Notes under the pieces: model-generated
Told to the model about the DNA's origin: nothing
Databases searched by the model: none
The model's input: the letters and a program-made list of their open reading frames with translations, nothing else
Origin: Micropterix aruncella
Taxonomy: Eukaryota > Arthropoda > Insecta > Lepidoptera > Micropterigidae
Length of the DNA stretch: 64,000 bases
Reading direction: 5' to 3'
Assembly (NCBI GenBank): GCA_944548615.1
Contig: OX155978.1
Span: 824,484 to 888,483, forward strand
Translations under genes and position numbers: made by a program
Shown here: piece by piece, positions 24,601 through 36,600 of the stretch
How positions within the stretch are numbered: position 1 is the first letter of the stretch
Layout: each line of letters begins with the position of its first letter

Positions 24601-27600
24601 CGGAGAGCACAGTAATATTATTTTCTAATTCGAACGCATCCTAAAATCAATACCAAATATTTTATTATTACCATAGCTACACAGACAGCCGATTTTTGGT
24701 AAAATTCCATTGTCAAACATAACTTTTTTTTTTTTTTCGAGAAATCATCAAAATTTTATTGGTTTTATGAGCTAAATAGTTTTGTATATAAATAAGCAAA
24801 ACGAAATATTACCTTTGATAAATAATCTAATATAGATAACAATAGTATTTACAATTTCTAAATAGAGTTCCGTATTTTTCCGTAAGACAAGTACAAGTTA
24901 GAAATGCCGAGTTTTTTTTACTTCTTCGACTTTCTCATATTTATTCATAATTATCTAATTGTTTTACAAAATGACATTTCAATATTCTATATACGAAATT
25001 TCAATGCGGTCATTGAACAGTTTTTCTTTTTATGATTGCTATAGTAGTTCCATAGTTATATTAATTTTTGTCGAGCTCGGCGATATTGCAAGAAATTCCA
25101 ATAAATTGCCACGGTCTGCCATGAAATTATGCCGCTACTCGAAGGGTTAATAGACGAAGCCAACGCCTCGATTCTTTTATTTTTACAGAACTTGGTTTCT
25201 TTTTAATCTGTAAACCACATTGGATTGATTAAGCGGGTCAGCTGCGAGGAGATTTCGATGGGATACCAATCGTTCAGCATGTTGGGTTTTGTATCGCTCA
25301 ATTTCTGTGGCGATAGTGGGGACTTTTAGGTAGTCGTGAGTTTCAAAATTTCTTGTAAACCCCGGTGCATTCGCAATATCCCGTAGAATACTATTCTGCA
25401 AGCGGGAGTTAATGGGCCCTTGCTGAGTTGGCCACGAAGACCCATTCTGTTCAGGGTTGGTCACAATCACGGGTCAACACCTATCCGACGGCCTCCACGC
25501 ATGAAGTGCGAACCTGGGTAGGACTCTGGCCTTATGGTTAGTTTCCCCTGGGAATCAACCTTCTGGCGCTCCTGGACAGTCTGCGCACCGTGCGGCATAA
25601 GCCAATCGATTGCGCACTCCGAGTAACAGTCGGGGGAGTCTGGAAGCAGTACTGTTTCCTATAGAGCGGGGGTGGTTGCGGACCTTACGGCGACTGCTCT
25701 TGAAACCACCATCGGCTACCCGATCCTGAATGAACAGCCGGGCAAAGAGTGCCGTGGTCAGCGATAGATTCGGTATACACCGTTTCACCGCTTCGTAAGG
25801 GAGAGGACCGCGCAAGCGACCTCGAACTCGTAACCAATCGAGAGACTGGAGTAATCTGGTCGCAATTGGAAGTAAGGGCGTGAGTGTAAGCCCGCTGGGT
25901 AACACTCCTGGCTATCTCGCGGTTAAGGCGTTGGCCTCTTACGGGTTTGTGGCAGAGCTAGACGGTGGACTGTTTTGTCCAAGTCTTCTGAGCTTACTCC
26001 AGGGAGATAGAACGATTAATCGTTAAAACTTCCGGAGGTGACGGGCTTGCCCGCTGTAGTCGACAACCCTAGTTGCAAGCGCTGCAGAGAGAGTATGTTA
26101 CTCTTGCTTGCTACACCCAAAAGTTGAATGCCGTACAACCAAAGAGACTTGAGCACAGAGTTATAGAAGAGGACTTTGTTGATCGATGAAATTTTGCTGA
26201 ATTTGAAGGGAAAATCTAGTACAATCTAGTACAAAGTTTTAGAAAATAGCTTAATAATACCCAGAATGAAAACATCATTTGGACAAAGACATTACTCTTT
26301 CATTGCACTGAGATTTTACAATCTGATCAATACGGAAATAAAAATGAATTTGACATTTAGGGAATTCAAAAATAAATTAAAGAAATGGTTATCGAATCAT
26401 GACAGACTAACCATACATCAAATGTTAGAAATAATAGTTTAATAAAACTTAGGTGCACAAATTATTAACATATTTTTAAACATACCTTGAACTAACTACC
26501 AAAAATTATTTGACTTTGTTGTTATATATTTTTTTGACAATGAATTGTACTTCTTTGACTAGGTATTTTTATATAAACATATATTAAATATTAATGACTG
26601 TTTCTTTCTTTTCTCACATATAACTTTATTTACATTATTTAATTTAATTTTATATTATATTTATTGCCGATTATATAATGGAATTGCATTTTATTTATTA
26701 TATTATCTTTTAATATTTTTTATTATTATTATTTTTTTTTGAAGACCACATTTTAGGGCAATTTAGTGTTATTAATTTTTTACTAAAACTTGTACATTTG
26801 TAAACAATCAAGCAAACTAGATTGTAATATTAGAGTCCTGTCCACCCTAGAACAGGCTAGTCCCAGTTGGGTAGCAGAAACAAATAAGCAAAAGGTTAAG
26901 GTTTTGCCATCCGGTTCCTGTTATTTTTTAATCAAATCAATGTTTTATAGTAATTAATTCTTAAATAAATAAATAAATAAATAGTTCACTTTCTGTAATG
27001 ACAGTAAGTTTTTTATTCTTTTTAATATATTTACTTGTTTAATATTATTTTTAGTACACTTGGATTAATTTTAAATGTTGATTTTTCTTGGACTCTTAAC
27101 CCTTGGAGTAAATGGGTATTTTCATGGATGCATCTGTCTCTTGCAGGATTTTCGGCGACATCGACAGCGCTCGACTTAAAGAACTATAACTACGAAACTA
27201 CTACACCAATCATAAAAAGAACAACTGCACAATGATTGCATTGAAATTTCGAATATAGAATATTGAAATATCATTTTGTAAAACAATTAGATAATTATGA
27301 ATAAATATGAGAACGTCAAAGAAGTGAAAAAAACGCGCGACCAGATTTGGTCAACTCGTACTCAACGGATAATTGTTTCGCGACCAGATTTGGTTGACCC
27401 AACGGGTTAAAATGTCATTACATATGATTGAATTTGATTGGTTATTTTTAAATGGTTGCTGTAATTAAAGATGTAATAAGTATTAAGCATAAAGAGTGAT
27501 TTGTAGTTATAAACATGTAATTGAAATTGTACGCTCTGTGAACGAACTGTATCGAACCATTTTGCACCAAAACATCTGTACCTCTAACACAGTGATTCCC

Positions 27601-30600
27601 AAAGTGGTCTATATAGCCCCCAGGGGTCAATTTCGAATTGCAGGGGGTCCATGTCAATGAGAAAAAAATGGGTGAAAAAAAAAATCTTAAATTTAAAAAA
27701 AAATTATAAAAATCTAAGAGGGCTTTTCAATTCATTTAAAAAGTTCTTCGACTTATTGTCTGAGACTAAATAGTTTACATTTGTCGGCAAATACGAGTAT
27801 AAAATCCAAACAAAAGCATTTTTGAAAGAATATTCGTATATAACTAAGTTATATAATTTGAAATATTTCAGCAATTGTGATCTAGTTGGGGAGTCAGCAA
27901 CAAAAAAGTTCCAGTTTTGGAAAAGCTGATATTTTCAGATTAGACAATATTTTGGCCATAGAATGCCAGGGTACAGTCAGCAAGCCAGATTCCAGGACAC
28001 CTGGCGCCGGCGTACTAGGAAAGGTGTAAATTTAATTAGTACCCCTAAAGTGTTTTGGAAAAGCTGAAAATTCATCAGTAGACAGCGGATGCAATAATGA
28101 ACTCGAAACATATGGTCAGCGCGTGCCGTCAGCATTTCTTTGACCATTATATTGCGCCATTGCGACCATTATATTGCGCAGCACAACCGATGCGTCATAG
28201 ACTGATGCGAGACATGTATAGAGATGCTAACGCCACGCGTTCGATTATGAAGCAGTCTGACCATAGTTAGTTAGTTAGTTTGTCTGGGCTTTTTTCTCGC
28301 ACTTGGCCTCTTGATTGTGCCGTTGTGCGTGGCTCATGTTTTTATTTATGTTACTCCAGCCAACCCAGGCTGTCCCAGAAGGTTAGCAGCCTGTTTGGGT
28401 TGCTACAGGCCTCCGGGACAGATGCTGGAGATTGTAGTATTTTTGCCCGTTGCTCTGCCACGCTCCTGCATTCCATAAGCACATGCTGTGGCGTTTCTTC
28501 TTCCTCCATGCATCCTCTGCATAGAGGGCTGTCTGTCACACCTATGGTAAACAGGTGTTTGTTTAGGGGACAGTGGCCTGTCATAGTACCTATGACTTTA
28601 CGGATTTTGTCCCTTTTTAATCTGGTGAGGTTGCGGGCAAGTTTTTTAGACGCTTCCGGAACCGCGTTCTTTGTTTGCCTGCATCCTGCGTTTTTTTCCC
28701 ATTCTGTAAGGTGGGTTTCTTCGGTGTTCCTGCGTAGCCATGTTTCTATTTGGGCCTGGGGTATGGGCATCAAGGGTTCCAGTCCATATACGATTTTCTT
28801 TGATCCCCTTCTGGCCAGTTCGTGTGCCGCGTCGTTGCCCAGTGAGTCGCTGTGCCCTTTAATCCATTGCAGGGTCACTTTATTTGACCCTGCAATGGAT
28901 TGAAGCGCATTGGCAGTCTGACCATATGTTTCGAGTTCTTTTGCATCCACTGCCTAGTGGTGAATGTACAGCTTTTCCGAAACACTTTGGAGGCACTAAT
29001 TGAAATTACACCTTTCCTAGTACGCCAGCGCCAGGTGCCCCAGAGTCTGGCCTCAAGGGCGTACCCAGGTAGGGGCAGGGGGGGGGCAGCTGCTCCCCCC
29101 TAGAAGATTAAATAAATGTAATTTTTTTTGGCAAATAGAAATTAAAAACGTGTTACCTACTCTGCGCAAAATGAAGTGTTGGAAACAAAATATCTTTTCA
29201 GCCAGATTTGTTTTTTTCTATAGTTAAATATTCTACAACATTCGATATAGAGCCTGGATATCACCGGAGAACTGAACCTTTGGCATAATTTATGGGTGAC
29301 GAAGGCTTTATCAGATGATCAATTAAGGGACATAGAAGTAGTTGATCTGTTCAACGAAGCCAACATTTTTTACCCTGCTGTCAGAAAGGTTCTAATTATT
29401 TTAAGCACTATCCCATGCACCACAGCGACCGTAGAACGGTCCTTCAGTACGCTGCGAAGAGTTAAAACGTGGCTTAGAAGCACCATGGGTAAAGAAAGGC
29501 TTACGGGTTTATGTCTGATGAGCGTACATCGCAATTATTTAAAAGACAACAGTGAGTTTATTGAAAAGACTGTCATAGACAAATTTTCGGCAAATCCGAG
29601 AAGATTACTGTTAAATTAATATATACATACGTAATATTATATATTATACATAATGTATAGTATAATTATGTATAATATTTGTTTTATGTCATCATCAAAA
29701 TTAATGAATAAAAGTCAATTTTCATGATTTTTTGTTTCAATATACCCGACCGACGATCTTTTCGAAACAGGTATAAGCAGCCCCCTGCCCCCTCCTAGCT
29801 GAAATCCTGGGTACGCCCTTGTCTGGCCTGCTGACTGTACCCTGGCATTCTGATCTGAAAGTATCAGCTTTTCCAAAACTCTTGCACCTTTTTGTCGCTG
29901 GCCCTTGTACTAATCCTTTGAATTGATGTCGTATGAGTTTATTTGGGGCCGACCCTTAATAGCTTTACGGAAGCTAACTTCTTTGAATGGATTAACGAAG
30001 CTAATGGTCTGATTAAATGCGCCCAGCACTACTGTACTGCTGTAATCGGTTATCTATTACCTGTCGTTCAACTCTGAGCTTGTCGCGTTCCCCTTCTTCA
30101 TCCTCCTGGGGTCCACCGAGGCCTTCCGTCGGAGCAAGACCAGCTGGAACGCCATCTTCCTCAGGTCCCCTGCAAGAAAGAAAGTAACATTAAGGTATTA
30201 ACCTATGGCAATCCGATCTCCTTAATATAATACAAATAACAACATCTGTCAATAAATAAAAAATAAAATACAAACGAGGCTGCCATGAAATTCACCGACC
30301 GGAGTCGGGCCCATCATAATACCATTTTTTTACACTTCTGGGGGGTGAGCAGTGGATTCCGGACTAACGACCCGATGTAGTAGGTTTAGGTTACCACCCA
30401 TTCACTCACCCTTCGAAGCCATAGAATTTGAGATGCGTAAATCGCGGTTTTAGATAATTTTTCTAGGAAAGAGGTGATTATTTTTCTGGAAAGACCAAGA
30501 TCTTTATAAAGAGGTGAAACAGAGATTTAGCTGGCAGGCAACGAGCGCTAACTTGTACCGCGTGAAGGTAAACCGCGAATTTTTTGGTTCTTACGAATTT

Positions 30601-33600
30601 ATTCCAATCCAACATTTTGGAAAATTATAAAGTTATATTCCATTATAACTTCCAAACGCTTGAACCGATTTAAAAGTGTGTGATATTGTTAGAATCGTTA
30701 TGTCATCCTGAGTGTCATATTCCAATATTCTTCTGAGAGCTTGTACAATGAATCTAAAGTCCTTGACGTTCGTCAAATATACGCTAAGGTAGTCATGACA
30801 TGACAATATCATGACAATTATCATCTATATTCAACACACCATAAAGGAACACGAGTAACAACAACCAGACAGCACTTAATCCAAAAAAAAGAACAAGTTT
30901 TGCACAAAAACACTTCTCTTACATTGCTCCTCGACTGTTCAACAAAATGAATAGTGTTTTTCCTGCAGGACTGAAATCTAGGAATAGTCACGGCGTAAAG
31001 AAAAACATAACAAAGTCACTTTTGACTATGGGTTGACAAGAAACGGAGACATTAATAACATATATATTAAAATAGTGCACGATTTGTGAGATATATGTAT
31101 ATAATATATAGTATTATTTTATATTTATCTATAAAGTATATATTTATTTATATATGTATGTATATATTTATATGTATGTACCTAAATTTAATATTATTAC
31201 GCTTTCTTATTCTATTTTTAACTTCTCAAATGTACCATAATAATATACAAAGATGTATTACAGCTAGTTACGAAAACCACTATACCTTTTTTATATTAAG
31301 CCTACCTTAGTACAGGCGAGGCCTAGTTAGGATGGCTTTGAATTTTAAAAATACATGTAATATTATAAATAAATAAAGAATTTTGAATTTGAATTTGAAT
31401 AGGGTACCTAAACAGCCCAAATGTCAAAAAATACTTGCCTAAATGTCCAAATGTTAATAAATTAACATAAATATATCGTGTTTTGTATCAAATGAAAGGT
31501 CTGATTGAGTACTGAGTACTGAGTACACTTTAAAGATCTTGGTATTTCCAGAAAAATAATCAACTCTTTCCTAGAAAAAATATCTAAAACCGCGCATCTC
31601 AAATTCTATGGCTTCGAAGGGGGAGTGAATGGGTTGTAACCTAAACCTACCGCAGCCGGTCGTTAGTCCGGAATCCACTGCTCACCCCCCAGAAGTGTAA
31701 AAAAATGGTATTATAATGGGCCCGACTCCGGTCGGTGAATTCCATGGCAGCTCCGTTCGTATTTTAACTTATAGAAACAACTCCGATTGATAAATAAATT
31801 GACAAAATTGTTACCTTATGCCGGCTCTGTGGTCCCTGGCCCTTTGAGCGAGTTGCCTTAAGTGGTCCTCTCGTTTCTCCTTTTCTCTCTGAGCGAGTCT
31901 CCTTTCGAGTTGAGCGCGCGCCTCCACCGCCTCGCGGGCCTTTCGATCCGCTATGTACAGCGCTTCGGCCAGTTTTGAGAAGTTTTCGTTTATGTGCACC
32001 TGTCAGGAATAAAAAAAAATAGGGGTGTTCAAGTGGTTGGCACATAAAAGGAAACACAAAAAGAAATATAAAAGTTAAAAAAATAAGTATATCAATCGCG
32101 TGTCAGCAAGACATGATTGGCTTAACCCTTCAGGCCTCGGCCCCTCAGCCGATTGACAAGTTGCTGCCCCAAAAATTTTTAGTAAAAATTAGTAAAAAAA
32201 TTGAATTACGACACAGTCTCACCAAAACATTAATTACTGCCAAACCACTGTACCCATAATTAAAATGAAACATATTCACATAATAAAACATAATAAAATA
32301 AAACAAATTAAATTGAAATAAAATTAAAACGGGGCCGTCACGCTGAATCGTTTTGTGGCCGATATCAGCCGATCGGGGCCTGAGGGGTTAAACTATTTAC
32401 ATATTGTGCAGCAAGGGATGCACTCGGTTTAATTCTCTTCATTGAAGCACCTTGTGATATACGACATTTTTTTATTTTTTATCACGCGCAAGAACAAAAA
32501 TAAAGCGGATGATTTGCCGACACGTGAACATGCCACGTACAACTGACCATGAGAAAAACACGGATTTACATTTTGTATGGGAAAATGTTTTTTCTTTTAT
32601 TTAAATTTTTTGTCAATTTTCCAATTTTTGTTTTTAATAGTTATTCTGCTATTCGGGACGGAGACAAAAACTACAAATCAAAAACTATGAAAATCGGTCT
32701 AGCCGTTCTCGAGTTATAAGTGTTCGAACAAACCCAACTTTGTCTTATATATATATATATATACAAAATTGACCAAAAATTACATAGGAGCGGCGTATTT
32801 CTGCGGAAATTTTGCGTAGAATGTCTGGCTCACGAAGGGTGTCTTACCTGCTGAAGCCCTCGACCGTCCGCAGCAAGCCTTTTGTCAAGAGGCACAGTGT
32901 ATCCTTTGGCGTTCTTCCAGTGGCTCACGCATGGCGGAACCTAAAAAACACATATTATATATTATTCCATCTTTAGTTATGTATTCATAAAAAATAAGAA
33001 TATAAGGTCAAGGTAATTACATACCTTCCAGTCTCTCTGTTGTTTGACGGAAACTCTTCTAGGAGGTGAATGCAAGACCGGTGCTGGCGGTGAGGGTGCA
33101 CCACGCGGGATTTTCTTATTCAACTGGAAGCGTGGGGGCTCCAGCGGATCCACCTATGGAAAAGTAACAAAAAAAAATCAGTCAAGTCACCCCAAAACTT
33201 TCCTTATAAGTAGCCAAGGGGACATTCAAGTATTACGTAATGCAATTATTGATATTTCTGACCCTCCCTCCCCCCCATCTAATGCGCCATAACGGTTTTC
33301 TGTTCCCCCATTCCCCCTCCCTAAACGTTAGGTAACACCCAAGTGACCATTTTTACCTATAAGTCACAATTATGTTGCGCAAAGTACCGGAAAGTCGCTA
33401 AAATACCTTTATTATCTTTTCTTCTTATCTTTTCTACCTTTATTATCTATCTTTTTCACACAGAACCAAATTACTGCACTTGAATGGCCTGGTAACTCCC
33501 CCGATCTCAACTTGATCGAAAACCTCTGGACCATTTGCAAAACACGGCTGTCAAAGATGGATTGTACAACAAAAACCAAGATGATTAGTCCAGTAATTGA

Positions 33601-36600
33601 AGTCTGGTTTCACGATGATGAACTGAAAGGAACCTGTCAAACCTGGTAAATTTTATGCCTACAAGAGTGAAAGGTGTTATTAATGCAAAAGGAGGACACA
33701 TTCTATATTAAAACTAACAATGTATAACTACCAGTACTGTGTTTGTATGTTTATGTCCAATAAAACACTTTTCGAAGAAAAATACACTTTGTTCTAATTA
33801 ATTCGCACGGTACTGTATCTTCTTAATCATCTTAAAGAGGCTCAAAATATATATTTCTGTCTTATGTTTTTTTTCTAAATTGCAGATTCACAATACTTTC
33901 CCTTTTCCTTGTTGGTTGGTGAGTCATAACCATATGTTGCCTGTAAATATGTTATAGTTTTACCTGAGCTTCAACCATTCGAATGACCCTCTGCCTGGCT
34001 CCAGAATTGTATGCAGGTCCTTGCTGAGCCGGAGTATACCTGATGTATTGAGCATCAGCTTGGCCATCATGACGACGCGTCGGCATCGCAGCTGACACCT
34101 AAACAAAACAAATAAAAAACTATTGAAACATAGTATTAATACATAGCGCAAACACAATAAGTGCTCGTAATGAGTATGCATGTTTACGTTTTATTTTATC
34201 TATACTAATATTATAAAGAAGTGTAACAAAAACCGCTTAGCCGCTTGCAGGACCCACCTCGCGCGGCGTTATGCCGTTGATGCGACTCACGCGCAGATCG
34301 GTTTTTGGCGGCCGAAGCGCGGTTTGCCATCTGGCACTTAGAGGCTAATTATGACTCACTCATTGAAATTAGACCATACTTGTGTTTATATGTTTTGTCC
34401 ATGGTTAGTAACCGCTATGAATGAGACATATTTGATATGAGTGTGAAGGCAGAGATAATAAATAAATCAGTTCAGAACCACAGAACACAACAATTTCGAA
34501 AAAATAGACCTCAATGTATACAATGATTTTTAATAAAAAAAAATGAAGGGCTAGACTATGTTTTTAATGTTTTATATGAGTTAATAGATTCGATATCCAG
34601 CAGAAAAAAGCAAAACCAACCTTCCATAACACAAAAATATTTATTCACAAGATTGTATTGCCAATACAATATTTTCTTAGCATCACGTTTTTCCCGCTTA
34701 TTTTTTTTTCTATAGCGTCTTTGAAATGTTTGTTAGGTTGGCGTACATGGTAATGAGGCTTAACCCCTCAAATGAATGGCGATTAGCTCGGGTTGCCTAC
34801 GGCAAAATGTATATAAATTTATATTTACATTTACATTTACATTTACATAGAGCGGGGTTTACTATAGAGCTATAGCATTACTATAGAGCGGATTACTATA
34901 AAGCGGCGCACATTTATATTTATATTTACATTTATATAAATTTATATACATTTTGTATACATTTTGCCAAGGCATCCCTTAAGGGACGCCTCACATTTGA
35001 GGGGTTAAATGTTAGTTGGAAAAGGATAGAACACGTTCCTTACGACTATTTGTACGAGAAAAAACAGGACAGAAGTATGAATGCCGTTTTGCGGAGAATT
35101 CAAACCTTGGTTACGAAAGTAACCACGGTGCCTTTACGGATATTTTGTTTTGGTTACGATCGTAACCAAAATTCTTCAAGCGGTTAGTTTTCCACGTCTT
35201 TGTACTTTATTTCGTGGTTTGCTGGTGTTTTTTATGTTCCCTGGCTGTTCTGGCTGTTTCCGAATATTCCTTCCATACTTATATAAACAATAACCAAAAT
35301 AAACAATATTCGTGAGATTTCTAACTGTCAAGTTTGACAGATAGTGCTGTGCAGTTTTCGTTCGTTGTTGGCAGGATTCGCTCTTAGGTTTAATGGCGGC
35401 GATACTAGTCTAACCCTACGCTCTATGATAGAGTGAGCTGTCAAAATTTTACGCGGGGAAGGAAAAGGCGAGAGTTTCGGCGATTCGTTGTTTTTTTGGC
35501 GAAAATGCTTGGTTGAAGGTTTTTTTTTAAATTGTAGGCTGTGCTTTTAATTTCTGCCAGTGGTATCTATGTTTTTGCTATGTAATTGCTGCTAAGGTGA
35601 CGTGTATGATCTGTGAGTGGTTTATCTCACAAGACAATTTCCCCTAGATTTTTGCCTCCATGTGAAGGAAATAACCCACCAGTCAAACAATTATATTAGG
35701 GATTCTAGACTGCGAGAAGGACGACTGAATAATCGTACAATACAGAATTTATCCGTCTTTCTCACACATATCTAACAGGGGGTGGTTGCTTTGTGATTTT
35801 GGTAAATTCAGTTCGTTGAGAGCGCGGTTTGTCGCGCCTTGCTCGTACCCGTTTTGGGACGTTACTGAGCATTGACTACAATACATCGTACCCGATTCGG
35901 GACGTTACTATCTTGAGAGGTTAAATAGATGTCGCAGAGATCTTGCTAGCAGGCCACGACCGCCAACTTCCACCGTGTGAAAGTGGACAGTGGAGCCATT
36001 CCAGGTGACGGCATTTATTTAATTTGTACTCGTGGTCTTTTGGGATATTCGATTCCCATGAAACAGTTAATAGTGAAATGAAAATGAAGAATAAAGTGTG
36101 TAATTATGCTTACTTTGTTGCTGGTGAGTTTCTCCAGAGCGAGCCTGGTCTTCTCGGTGATTTCCTGGATGGTTTCCTCGTCAGGTTTCTGGAGAGTGAC
36201 ATCGTCTTCGGCGACCACTTCAGCGGGCAAAAGGTCCGTTAACTTCGAATAGATGATCTGTAGAAAAACAATCAAAAAACTGGATTATACATTTATTTAT
36301 TTTACTAATTTTTATTTATTTATTTATTTGTTATTCACGTATTACTAATCAACATTACAGAAAAACCAATGCTTAGAAAAGTATTGCCAATGCATTACAA
36401 AAATCCATAGTATATTTCCAATATTTATTTTAATTATGTTATTTCATTTTTCTAGGATTTTACGTCACCAGTCTAGGATTTTACCTGGTTTAAGTGATAT
36501 GTGTGCGGGGTTGATGATTATTTTGAATGATGAGAGATAACGAAATAGTGCCCTATAAATCACCATTCGTTGACTGAATGTATGCTGACTCCATATATTG

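Larger units (their letters stand above)
27907..29895. mobile_element. Fold-back element with about 210-bp arms, doubly invaded
   Basis: The left arm is about 27907-28120. The right arm is 28918-29053 plus 29822-29895. They are reverse complements at roughly 85 percent, sharing for example GGAAAAGCTGATA, ATGCCAGGGTACAGTCAGCA, GCGTACTAGGAAAGGTGTAA and GAACTCGAAACATATGGTCA. The left arm has an extra 18-20 bp after TTTCAGAT. A LINE fragment (28266-28912) sits in the loop and a hAT element (29054-29821) sits in the right arm. No transposase of its own. Outer borders and family are uncertain. It lies in SNW1 intron 9. Confidence 0.8.

Noticed and set aside
28280..28903. 207-codon plus-strand ORF
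   Set aside because: It is the antisense shadow of the LINE RNase H frame on the minus strand.
33960..34181. 73-codon minus-strand ORF
   Set aside because: It is an out-of-frame shadow over SNW1 exon 5.
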